NCBI GenBank assembly: GCA_020442385.1
Contig: JAGRKE010000009.1
Span: forward strand, 1 to 44,971
Length of the DNA: 44,971 nucleotides
Direction: 5' to 3'
Source of the DNA: Alphaproteobacteria bacterium
GTDB lineage: Bacteria > Pseudomonadota > Alphaproteobacteria > Micavibrionales > Micavibrionaceae
The stretch's first letter is position 1. Every line of letters begins with the position of its first letter. The notes below the pieces were generated by a model. The model was not told the DNA's origin, did not search any database, and saw only the letters and a list, made by a program, of their open reading frames with translations. Positions 9,439 through 16,552 of the stretch are shown here, piece after piece. A program made the translations under genes and the position numbers.

Positions 9439-10320
9439 TTATTCGTTGAGATCGTCTGTCAGAGGAACCGGCGCATTGTTATTCTGCTCAGCCTCTTCAA
9501 CGGCATCCTCAACATGAACTTCCGTCACGGGCGCTTTGCCATCGGTCTCGACTATATCTTCTTCGATTTCGTCAACAGGCTGCTGTATTTGCACATCAAC
9601 AACGGGTTTGGCCATAGGTCTGGGCGCGCGTCCGCTTTGAGATTCCATCAGCGCGGTCACGATACGCAAATTGCGTTCAACCTCACGCTTGTTCGGGGAA
9701 ACGCTTTGCGCTTTATATAGAATTTCAATGGCCTCAGTCAGGTGTTCCTGCGCGGCTAAATTCAATGCCAGATTGTTCATGATACTGGTCGGGTCTCCTT
9801 CCCAGTAATCTAAGGCCTTGCGGAAGGCGCGCTCGGCCTCTGGGTGCATGCTTTGTGCATCCAGCGCAATACCGAGATAATGATAAGCACGGCCGTTTGT
9901 CTCATCTTGGAGAACGGCTTTTTGTGCGTATTTCTCGGCCCGTTCATAATCGCCTTTGGCCAGCATGACGGCGGCATATTCGGTCTTGGCTTCCGACGGG
10001 CTGGCGGGATCATCGGCAAAGGGTGCGAGCACCAAAGCAGCGCGGTCCAGATAATCAGCCTCACGCAACGCAGCGGCATAATTGGTTGCCGCAACCGGGT
10101 CGTCTGTATTGCGCTTATAAATTTTTTCCAAGTAAGAGGAAGACTGGTTGCGTTCCCCCTGCGCAGCAGCTGTACGCGCTGCGCGCTCAAGCGCAGAGTC
10201 GATTTTGGCGGAGCGCGAAGTTTCTGCGCTGGGCGTTCCTGTTGTTTGACAGGCAGCCAGCAGAGCGCAGGCGCTGGCCATAAGAAGGCTTCGTGTGAAT
10301 GTCTTTTGAGTTGTCGTCAT
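9439..10320 (-). CDS. tadD: Tad TPR lipoprotein TadD
   Basis: A 293-residue lipoprotein with tetratricopeptide repeats, the TadD assembly factor of Flp pili. The signal peptide ends in the lipobox Leu-Ala-Ala-Cys (C24). TPR helices occupy about residues 60-215, with the typical Ala-x-x-Tyr-Leu-Gly-Ile-Ala and Glu-Ala-Glu-Arg-Ala-Phe patterns. The C-terminal 80 residues are acidic and Pro/Val-rich and look disordered. It lies on the strand opposite the main tad block and converges with tadC. It is co-transcribed with the CpaC-N-like gene 20 bases upstream. Confidence 0.85.
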   Translation of the reverse strand: MTTTQKTFTRSLLMASACALLAACQTTGTPSAETSRSAKIDSALERAARTAAAQGERNQSSSYLEKIYKRNTDDPVAATNYAAALREADYLDRAALVLAPFADDPASPSEAKTEYAAVMLAKGDYERAEKYAQKAVLQDETNGRAYHYLGIALDAQSMHPEAERAFRKALDYWEGDPTSIMNNLALNLAAQEHLTEAIEILYKAQSVSPNKREVERNLRIVTALMESQSGRAPRPMAKPVVDVQIQQPVDEIEEDIVETDGKAPVTEVHVEDAVEEAEQNNNAPVPLTDDLNE

Positions 10321-10340
10321 CTCAATCTACCGATTTTTAG

Positions 10341-10961
10341 TTATTCCTGAGTGTCATCACCACCCTCAGAGTCTGCGCCGGGAAGAGCATTGCCGCTTTG
10401 CTTGATTTGGGCAGAGGTGGCTTGCTCTGATTCTTCGGGTGACCCGGCTATAGCATGACACATGTCGGGGCAGTAATAAACCTGTGTTGTTTGACAATTC
10501 TCATTTTCTGAGGCGGCGCAGGTGCTACGGATGCGCACATATTTTTCTTTTGGTGTGGCGACAATCACATGGCGCTGCATGACCACATTGCCGTCATTGC
10601 CCAAAACCGTGACATAAGTGGCACCGGGCGCGCGCGGTATGAAAACCAGTAACCTGGAGTTTTCAGCCAAAACGCTCACATGCGCGGGGTTGCCAATAAT
10701 AACGCTGGCGGCATCTGCATCCAGACGCACCAGTTCGGATTTATCGGGTGTGAGTTTCAGAGCAGAATGAGTTGCCTCTTCGGTGCTGATGAATTCGGGT
10801 GCACCCTCAACAGATTTTGCCGGCAAAATATCAACATTTTGCAGCGTTTCCGATGAAGGGGGCATAGCATCTTGTGCGTGCGCGGCTGTGCCGATCATTA
10901 AGAAGGCACCAAGGCACATCATTGTTTTAAAAAATCTAAGGTAATTTACATTTATGGACAT
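10341..10961 (-). CDS. Secreted protein with a CpaC-like pilus N-terminal domain and Cys-rich tail
   Basis: A 206-residue exported protein. The signal peptide ends at Ala-His-Ala. Residues 45-135 match the pilus-assembly N-terminal domain also found at the start of CpaC (the Leu-Asp-Ala-Asp-Ala-Ala-Ser-Val-Ile-Ile-Gly-Asn-Pro segment). No secretin domain follows. The next 40 residues carry five cysteines and the rest is acidic and low-complexity. The ATG at 10961 is preferred: the further GTG at 11036 lies upstream of the likely -10 element at 11008-11013. It is probably a periplasmic Tad accessory factor; its exact role is unknown. Confidence 0.7.
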   Translation of the reverse strand: MSINVNYLRFFKTMMCLGAFLMIGTAAHAQDAMPPSSETLQNVDILPAKSVEGAPEFISTEEATHSALKLTPDKSELVRLDADAASVIIGNPAHVSVLAENSRLLVFIPRAPGATYVTVLGNDGNVVMQRHVIVATPKEKYVRIRSTCAASENENCQTTQVYYCPDMCHAIAGSPEESEQATSAQIKQSGNALPGADSEGGDDTQE

Positions 10962-11007
10962 GGTAGACACCACGATTGTAGATAAGGAGGGGCAAGTTCG
11001 ATATTTA

Positions 11008-11040
11008 ATTATATCGCGATAAAGGTTAAATAGCACCTTA
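11008..11040 (-). promoter_or_regulatory. Promoter of the tadD operon with a degenerate CtrA-like box
   Basis: On the minus strand TATAAT lies at 11013-11008. Twelve bases upstream is TTAA (11029-11026), preceded by seven bases and TAAG (11040-11037). This matches the layout of the perfect CtrA boxes in this window, with one half site degraded. The -10 is also embedded in the inverted repeat CGATAT-N6-ATATCG (10999-11016). Regulation by CtrA is inferred. Confidence 0.4.
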
Positions 11041-11044
11041 TTTT

Positions 11045-11099
11045 TGTTCGAATTTGAGCTAAATAACTTTATGTAAAAATATAAGTATTTAGTCGAACA
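11045..11099. other. Long imperfect inverted repeat after the pseudopilin cassette
   Basis: TGTTCGA (11045-11051) pairs with TCGAACA (11093-11099). Inside it, CTAAAT (11059-11064) pairs with ATTTAG (11087-11092), with further imperfect pairing towards the loop. It starts seven bases past the stop codon of the last pseudopilin gene. It lacks a long T tract, so it is either a weak terminator or an RNA-stabilising 3' structure. Confidence 0.45.
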
Positions 11100-11105
11100 C
11101 TTTAA

Positions 11106-12341
11106 TTAGGGTGACTCACAAATCACGCCTGTGATGTTTGATATGCCCACAACCAGTTGACCGGGCGGGCATGATGTTTGAAATCCGGGTGGGTACGAAC
11201 CGTGATCCGGGAAAGCCTTTTGGCAGTGATCATCAACGGAGTTAAACTCAATCGCTGTAACGGCCATGCCGGGTGCATCACAATTCATAGAGTCTTCATC
11301 TCCGGCAATAATTGCTGTATCCATACAAATGGCGGGTGTGAATCCATCATCATTATATTTGAGCGGGTCACAAAATTCCTGCGCACGGACTTCGTCCGCC
11401 CTTAAGTCGCCAGCCACTTCAAAGCTCTCGACAGGGTCTACAACACCAACGCCGACATTACCGGGATTTGTGTTGTAAGCTTGCAAGGTCGCCGCGTCTT
11501 CATCGACAATTTCCCAATGGGAGTTGGTTTTGGGAAGGCCGATTTTAACGCGGTCATCATAATAATATTGATCCTGATCGTTTTGTAGCCCGCTGAGGAA
11601 AATCGCGTCTGTCTCATCACAGTTTTCAATTTCGCTGACGCTGTAGACAGGGATCGAGTCATCACCTGGATCTGTTATGATCGAGGCTGAGCAGTTTGAA
11701 ACACGCTCACCATTTTCCATGTATGCGCCATGCCCGTTTATGCCCGCGGAGGCTAGCGCATAATGCGCTGTATCGGGTTCAGCCAATACGGATTGATTGT
11801 GTTCGTCCACGACGGAAATAACGCCGCGCGTGTCTTCAAAGGTACTCTTGTTTGTTTGGCTTTGGGTGACGGCATAGAATATTTTTCTACCCCACCCGTC
11901 TAAAGTGGTGCTCTCGGTAATTTTACTTTCATAGTTTGCAGATTCGTAATCGTTGGCCCCGTCAATCAATGTATTGAAGGGCATGACCCCTATCATGACG
12001 GGGTCATTAACGCCATCACCGTCGGCATCACGCTCTCCCGCAACAATTTCAATCCCCGCTCCGGCGCATTGTTCTTCCCCATACCCAATGTCTCCGGGGC
12101 CCAAAGTCGGGTTTGCAGGGCATGGATAGCGTCCATAAGCGGTAAAAAAGTCTTGTAAGGCTTCATCGCCAACATCCAGGGCATTTTCCGTTTCCACTTC
12201 GGCTTGTTGCAACATGTAAAAACGTAATCCCAAAAGAGCCGTTCCTGACACCATGCCAAAAATCAGCATGACAATCGCCAACTCAACCAGCGTGAATCCG
12301 CCCTGTCTTTTTCTTGTGAGTTTATGTGTATCTAAAAGCAC
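11106..12341 (-). CDS. Large pseudopilin-like protein, third gene of the cassette
   Basis: A 411-residue protein starting at GTG with a strong AAGGAG ribosome-binding site. The N terminus is a type IV prepilin signature: a basic leader, Gly, then Phe-Thr-Leu-Val-Glu with Glu at +5, and a hydrophobic helix. The body shares blocks with its two upstream neighbours: Arg-Tyr-Pro-Cys-Pro-Ala, a Gly-Trp-Gly-Arg-Lys-Ile-Phe-Tyr-Ala-Val segment, Gly-Ile-Asn-Gly-His-Gly-Ala-Tyr, and a Tyr-Asp-Asp-Arg block. Near residue 305 it has a Val-Gly-Val-Gly-x-x-x-Pro-x-x-x-Phe-x-Val-x-Gly-Asp segment like phage tail-fibre and adhesin repeats. It ends with a Cys-Pro-Pro-Gly ... Val-Gly-Ile ... Cys module. It is likely a minor pilin or pilus-tip adhesin; its partner system is uncertain. 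Confidence 0.7.
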   Translation of the reverse strand: MLLDTHKLTRKRQGGFTLVELAIVMLIFGMVSGTALLGLRFYMLQQAEVETENALDVGDEALQDFFTAYGRYPCPANPTLGPGDIGYGEEQCAGAGIEIVAGERDADGDGVNDPVMIGVMPFNTLIDGANDYESANYESKITESTTLDGWGRKIFYAVTQSQTNKSTFEDTRGVISVVDEHNQSVLAEPDTAHYALASAGINGHGAYMENGERVSNCSASIITDPGDDSIPVYSVSEIENCDETDAIFLSGLQNDQDQYYYDDRVKIGLPKTNSHWEIVDEDAATLQAYNTNPGNVGVGVVDPVESFEVAGDLRADEVRAQEFCDPLKYNDDGFTPAICMDTAIIAGDEDSMNCDAPGMAVTAIEFNSVDDHCQKAFPDHGSYPPGFQTSCPPGQLVVGISNITGVICESP

Positions 12342-12362
12342 CGGGCTTTCTCCTTAAAAATT

Positions 12363-13826
12363 TTATCCTCCATCATCACAGGCAGGTCCTGTGCAGGTAC
12401 AGCTTCCTGAGGCGGTTGATGCCAACCATTCACCATCGTTGCAGATATACGTTTCTACGCGGTTATAGCCACCCTCAAGCGTGTAGGTTGATCCGTGTGA
12501 GCTGGCCAAAAGAACGCCTTCTGCTCCGCAAATATCAACGCCCTCTGTCGCGCAGCCATCAGGCTCGTCAGAAAAACTTCCGTTGCATCGGGTGCTTCCA
12601 TCCGGGTTTATGCCCAGCAAATATGCACCCGGAGGGCAACGGACAATCACCTCGTCTTCGCAAATGGCCGTGCCGTTTCGTATGCCGACCATATAAGCGC
12701 CGGTGCCGTCAGGATCATCGGCGGGACATGTCAGTCCGGCATGAAAGCTGTGCCCGTCACGTATATCAATTTCCCCAGCAAAGATTTTCGGGTTAAAGCA
12801 GTTCGCACCGTTTTCATCGCAAATTGTTTTGGCCACCATTTTGCCTTCTGTTGCGCTCGGTGTTTTTGTGTTGTCCATAACCAAAAGCGTTCCATTGACA
12901 TTGCTTTCTTCAATAATATCACCGCCATCGCTTGTTACAACGGCAACCGGGCCGGTTGTTTTCGTGTGAATATTGCCCAGATCGCCGGTGGTCTCGGACA
13001 GTTGCCAAAGCGGCACGGAATCTTGCACAAAGTAACTCACGGTATCGTCAAATTCATCGTCTAAATCGCCGGATGTACCGCGGCGCATATCATTATAAAT
13101 CGCCATCTCAGTCATTTCTTCCGGCTGATCGTCATAATCGCAGTTTTCGCGTTCCGGCCCAGTTTCCGCACAATCTAATCGCTCTCCACTTTGTGTGAAG
13201 GCCCCATAGCCGTTTGCCCCGTGGCTGATAACGATGAAATGCGCCGTGCCCGCGCGGCTAGGGTCCCCGATAGCGGTTTCACCGCGTTCGTTAAGAATTT
13301 CAATGCCACCGTCAAAATCATCAAAACATTCTGCGCATGTGAGATGCTCTGTTACGGCGTATAAAATTCTGTGTTCGTAGCCGTCATAGGCATCCTCTTC
13401 GTCCATGTTGAGATGGCGAAACGGCAGGAAACCAATCCGTACGATCGGTTTTTCGGTATGAATAACGCCGGAGGGTGTTTGGTATTCAAACGGATCGCGA
13501 ATGCCTTTTTCAAGATACAAACCACGGTCGCCGGACAGTATAATAGGGTCACAATCTTCTCGGCCGTAACTGCTATCATCTCTGTCATCGGTCAAAGAGG
13601 CCGGGCAAGGATATCGTCCATACAGGCTTCTGAAATGTCCGATGGCTTCGGTCGCCATTTCTACATGTTTTTGTGTTGCTTCAACACGTTCTTTTTTCAG
13701 GTGAACATTATATAGGGGCACGAAAGCGGCAATGCCGACACCAAGAATAAGGATCACGATCGCCATCTCAATCAGAGTGAAGCCACTTTGATTATTGTGA
13801 TGTTTCGCTTTTAGGGTCCTGCGCAT
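12363..13826 (-). CDS. Large pseudopilin-like protein, second gene of the cassette
   Basis: A 487-residue paralogue of its neighbours. The prepilin motif is Gly, Phe-Thr-Leu-Ile-Glu followed by a hydrophobic helix. The Arg-Tyr-Pro-Cys-Pro-Ala block and the Ser-His-Gly-Ala-Asn-Gly-Tyr-Gly-Ala-Phe block are present. The C-terminal third is cysteine-rich, with two copies of a Cys ... (Met/Leu)-(Val/Leu)-Gly-Ile ... Gly ... Cys module, then two more Cys-rich segments and a Gly-Gly end. A GGGAG ribosome-binding site precedes the ATG. It overlaps the upstream paralogue by 16 bases, so translation is coupled. It is probably a minor pilin with a disulfide-stabilised tip. Confidence 0.7.
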   Translation of the reverse strand: MRRTLKAKHHNNQSGFTLIEMAIVILILGVGIAAFVPLYNVHLKKERVEATQKHVEMATEAIGHFRSLYGRYPCPASLTDDRDDSSYGREDCDPIILSGDRGLYLEKGIRDPFEYQTPSGVIHTEKPIVRIGFLPFRHLNMDEEDAYDGYEHRILYAVTEHLTCAECFDDFDGGIEILNERGETAIGDPSRAGTAHFIVISHGANGYGAFTQSGERLDCAETGPERENCDYDDQPEEMTEMAIYNDMRRGTSGDLDDEFDDTVSYFVQDSVPLWQLSETTGDLGNIHTKTTGPVAVVTSDGGDIIEESNVNGTLLVMDNTKTPSATEGKMVAKTICDENGANCFNPKIFAGEIDIRDGHSFHAGLTCPADDPDGTGAYMVGIRNGTAICEDEVIVRCPPGAYLLGINPDGSTRCNGSFSDEPDGCATEGVDICGAEGVLLASSHGSTYTLEGGYNRVETYICNDGEWLASTASGSCTCTGPACDDGG

Positions 13827-15028
13827 GTTGGGCTCCCGTCTAAATTAATCCCTATCATGTGTTGATCATCACCGCAGCTGCCGGACATGAAGTCCGTTCC
13901 CAATCCGACATCGCAATTGGCTGCATTGTTGGCGATTCCCGCCATCGCGCCGCTTGAACAATTCATCGCCGCATCCAGCCCGCCGATCAGCGCGGGTGAA
14001 AAACAGTTATCGCCGTTTTCATCGCAAATCTGATTTGTCATCGCAAAACCCTTTTTATCAGGGTCGGTTGCGCTTTCATCGTCGAGAAGCACGTTTCCAC
14101 GCACATCCAACTCAAATTGTGGGTTGTTGTTATGAATGCCGACCAAGTCGATTTTACTGAAGACCTCGCGGTCTGGTTCTTCTTCCAGGGCATAATAAGT
14201 TTCCCACGGCTTGATAAAGGCCTTGTCGCCATAGGCCATGTAATCGTCATAACGCGCGCCGCTTACCCAATCGCCAGCGTCTGTTTTACTCATATTGTGG
14301 CTGCAGGTTTGTTCCCAGAAGGCTGCATTGCTTGCCGGGCCGCCAACGTTGAGGCAGTTTTCTCTTTCATGGTTTCCGCCGTTCGTACAAGTGCTATGCA
14401 ATTCGCCCTCTGGCGTATAGGCACCATATCCGTTCGGGCCGTGTGAGAGAACAACCCAAAATCCTTTATCCGTTAACTGGGCCGTAGCATTTGAGCAGAT
14501 GGCCTCGCCGCCTGGGTTTGGATTTTGATTGTGGCTGTAAACCTCGATCACGCCGGTTGTGTCATCCATAACTGCGCCTTCTTGTGTCGTCAGGCGCGCC
14601 ACGGAATAGGTGAGTTTGTTGTTCCAACCGTCCATGGCTGCTTCGGCTGGAATTCTTAAATCTTGGAATGGCACGGCGCCGGTTACATTCACACCACTTA
14701 TATCGTCTAAAGACGTTGCTAAACACGGGGGCGATTTTACATCGGCTTGCTCCACTGCTTTGCCGTAATCGGCATCATTCGGGCTGAGCGTCAAGTCAGC
14801 CGGGCAGGGCAAGCGGGAGTTTTTATAGTAAAATTGCTTTAATGCCGCTTCGACGATTTCGACATTTTCCTGCGTTTTTTCATAGCGGGACTTAAGCTCA
14901 TAATTTTTGGCCATCTGAATGAGTGGTGTCAGGATCAGGCCCAGCACCAGCACGGCAATAGCCAGATCAATCAAGGTCATGCCCTGATCGCGCTGAATCA
15001 ATTTTGTGATGTTTGGAATCTTACTCAT
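13811..15028 (-). CDS. Large pseudopilin-like protein, first gene of the cassette, with altered prepilin motif
   Basis: 405 residues from the ATG at 15028, which has AGGTG eight bases upstream; the TTG at 15055 is less likely. The prepilin segment reads Gly, Met-Thr-Leu-Ile-Asp: +1 is Met and the normally invariant Glu at +5 is Asp. The shared blocks are present: Arg-Leu-Pro-Cys-Pro-Ala, Ser-His-Gly-Pro-Asn-Gly-Tyr-Gly-Ala-Tyr, and a Tyr-Asp-Asp-Tyr block. It also has a tail-fibre-like Val-Gly-Ile-x-x-x-x-Pro-x-x-x-Leu-x-Val-x-Gly-Asn segment and a terminal Cys ... Met-Ile-Gly-Ile ... Cys module. As the most divergent prepilin of the three it may occupy the tip, as GspK does in type II secretion; this is inference. 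Confidence 0.68.
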   Translation of the reverse strand: MSKIPNITKLIQRDQGMTLIDLAIAVLVLGLILTPLIQMAKNYELKSRYEKTQENVEIVEAALKQFYYKNSRLPCPADLTLSPNDADYGKAVEQADVKSPPCLATSLDDISGVNVTGAVPFQDLRIPAEAAMDGWNNKLTYSVARLTTQEGAVMDDTTGVIEVYSHNQNPNPGGEAICSNATAQLTDKGFWVVLSHGPNGYGAYTPEGELHSTCTNGGNHERENCLNVGGPASNAAFWEQTCSHNMSKTDAGDWVSGARYDDYMAYGDKAFIKPWETYYALEEEPDREVFSKIDLVGIHNNNPQFELDVRGNVLLDDESATDPDKKGFAMTNQICDENGDNCFSPALIGGLDAAMNCSSGAMAGIANNAANCDVGLGTDFMSGSCGDDQHMIGINLDGSPTCAGP

Positions 15029-15328
15029 GCCCGCACCTAAATGGTGTCCCCTCAAACTCTACTCTATCAAAAACTCAAGCAATATTACAGCCACACAGCT
15101 TCCATTATGTCTTACTTATTATAGGAAAAAAGCCCTTAAAATTTGATTAAGTTTTACGCGTAAGCGCGGCAGCGAAGCATTGTAACTTGCTGTTTTTAAA
15201 CAATAAATAGAACAAGATAAAATTTTATGCAAAATTATATAATTTTCAATGTTGTTATGAGAAAATTAAAATAAGGCGGGAAATCCATGCCTTTTTTGAG
15301 TGTTGGGGAATAATCGGGATCAAATTTT
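15029..15328. other. AT-rich intergenic region between divergent transcripts
   Basis: A 300-base region with no gene. It holds the CtrA-type promoter of the pseudopilin cassette near 15118-15150. The rest, towards the plus-strand gene at 15329, is AT-rich with no clear -35/-10 pair; a GGGAT at about 15318 may serve as a weak ribosome-binding site. Confidence 0.6.
15118..15150 (-). promoter_or_regulatory. CtrA-type promoter of the pseudopilin cassette
   Basis: TTAA (15136-15139), seven bases, TTAA (15147-15150) is a perfect CtrA full site. On the minus strand a consensus TATAAT (15123-15118) follows after 12 bases, so the box covers the -35 position. This is the classic layout of CtrA-activated promoters. 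The predicted transcript starts about 85 bases before the first cassette gene. Confidence 0.65.
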
Positions 15329-15907
15329 ATGGCTGTTTCAGGCGAATATTTGACGGAAGATGCTGCATTTTTAAAGCGGCAAGAGGCGATTCAGCAAGTG
15401 AATATGCTGGCGCTGGAGCATTTCCTGTTGCAGCATAAGGTGGTTTTGCGAAAGCTTATGCACGCGCAAAGTGCCACGAAAAAGAGTATCAGGGATCTGG
15501 AGCAACAATGTGCACAAGCGCAGGGCGGTGATTTAGAAAAACTCTCTGAATTGCAGGCGCAGGCGAAAAAATATGACGCGCTCTGGAGTGATATTATTCA
15601 AAAATTCAAAGTTTCTTGTACGGATGAAAAGACGGTCAGCCGTGTGGAGCGCATTCTCTCGACCATTCCGCGCATGATCAGAAAAATCTACGATATGCTG
15701 ATCAGTCAAGACAGCGAGCTGCGCGGGATAATCAAGGAACTGGCCTCTGAAAAATATAAAAAGGCTCTAGCCGCTGTGCGTAAGGCGCAGGGTAAAAAAG
15801 ACTTAATGTCTGGTATTGATATAGACGAATTCGACGATGCGGCCTATCAGGATTACAAAGATAGGCATAAAATCGACGCCGCGCTCTATGAAACCGATAA
15901 GCGCTAA
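15329..15907 (+). CDS. Helical hypothetical protein
   Basis: A 192-residue cytoplasmic protein with no signal peptide or membrane segment and no family that I recognise. It is almost entirely helical, charged and rich in Lys, Glu, Gln and Ala. Heptad-like stretches at about residues 15-80 and 110-150 suggest coiled coils, and the C terminus is acidic and then basic. It stands alone between the pseudopilin promoter region and tRNA-Val, with a weak ribosome-binding site. Confidence 0.6.
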   Translation: MAVSGEYLTEDAAFLKRQEAIQQVNMLALEHFLLQHKVVLRKLMHAQSATKKSIRDLEQQCAQAQGGDLEKLSELQAQAKKYDALWSDIIQKFKVSCTDEKTVSRVERILSTIPRMIRKIYDMLISQDSELRGIIKELASEKYKKALAAVRKAQGKKDLMSGIDIDEFDDAAYQDYKDRHKIDAALYETDKR

Positions 15908-15938
15908 GTTTTCTTCTGTAATAATATTTCCTGAAAAA

Positions 15939-16013
15939 TGGTGGGTGGTACTGGGATTGAACCAGTGACCCCTTGCGTGTCGGGCAAGTGCTCTACCGCT
16001 GAGCTAACCACCC
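15939..16013 (-). tRNA. tRNA-Val (GAC)
   Basis: A full 75-base cloverleaf on the minus strand. The acceptor GGGTGGT pairs with ACCACCC, the D stem is GCTC/GAGC, the anticodon stem CTTGC/GCAAG, and the T stem ACTGG/CCAGT with loop TTCAATC. The CCA end is encoded. The seven-base anticodon loop is CCGACAC, giving anticodon GAC. Position 33 is C where U is nearly universal. Confidence 0.9.
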
Positions 16014-16069
16014 CCATAAAGGCGATAGACGCATAGAACTACTGTCCGCAGGCAAATTTTTCAAGTCTT

Positions 16070-16438
16070 TTATGCGGCGCTTAGCAGAGTATTGACCTGA
16101 TCGACCAGATCATTGAGATGGAAGGGCTTGGATAGAACTTTGGTATTGGTGTTGGATACCTCGGCTGTGTTCGCCATTGCGACGGCGGCGAAGCCCGTAA
16201 TAAACATGACCTTCATATCCGGGCAGATGTCGCTGGCTTTTTGCGCCAGCTCCACGCCGTCCATGCCGGGCATCACAATATCAGTCAGAAGAAGGTCGAA
16301 GCTTTTGCCTTGAATCAGAAGATCCAAAGCCTCCAGCCCGTTATTGCACGCCAGCACGCTGTGGCCAGCATTCGCAAGCGCGTGCTTTAGAAATTCAAGC
16401 ATAGATGCATCGTCTTCGGCGAGTAATATGTCGGCCAT
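16070..16438 (-). CDS. cpdR: CpdR-like single-domain response regulator
   Basis: A 122-residue receiver domain with no output domain. The phospho-acceptor is D53 in Leu-Leu-Leu-Thr-Asp-Ile-Val-Met-Pro-Gly, with an acidic Glu-Asp-Asp pocket at 8-10. The Met-Phe-Ile-Thr-Gly-Phe-Ala-Ala-Val-Ala and Ser-Lys-Pro-Phe-His-Leu segments are closely CpdR-like. In Caulobacter, CpdR in its unphosphorylated form brings ClpXP to the pole and promotes CtrA destruction, and it is itself dephosphorylated through CckA-ChpT. The protein ends in Ala-Ala, compatible with a ClpX-type degron (inference). The ATG at 16438 is chosen over a GTG at 16468. Confidence 0.85.
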   Translation of the reverse strand: MADILLAEDDASMLEFLKHALANAGHSVLACNNGLEALDLLIQGKSFDLLLTDIVMPGMDGVELAQKASDICPDMKVMFITGFAAVAMANTAEVSNTNTKVLSKPFHLNDLVDQVNTLLSAA

Positions 16439-16469
16439 ATCTTTTTCTTCAAAATTTAGAATGCCCACG

Positions 16470-16502
16470 ACTATATTATGTCATAGACACTTGTGCAAGT
16501 GT
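16470..16502 (-). promoter_or_regulatory. Promoter and inverted-repeat operator of cpdR
   Basis: On the minus strand TTGCAC (16498-16493), 17 bases and TATAGT (16475-16470) form a plausible sigma-70 promoter. The -35 lies within a perfect inverted repeat, ACACTTG-TG-CAAGTGT (16487-16502), which is well placed for a repressor or activator dimer. Confidence 0.5.
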
Positions 16503-16552
16503 ATTAGTACAGTTGCACAATTTTTTTTGCAAATGCAGGATTGAAGAGGGCC

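Noticed and set aside
9844..10350. 168-residue plus-strand ORF
   Set aside because: It is antisense to tadD, which has a lipobox and TPR repeats.
10341..11036. Longer start (GTG at 11036) for the CpaC-N-like protein
   Set aside because: It would begin upstream of the likely TATAAT and add residues ahead of a normal signal peptide; the ATG at 10961 fits better.
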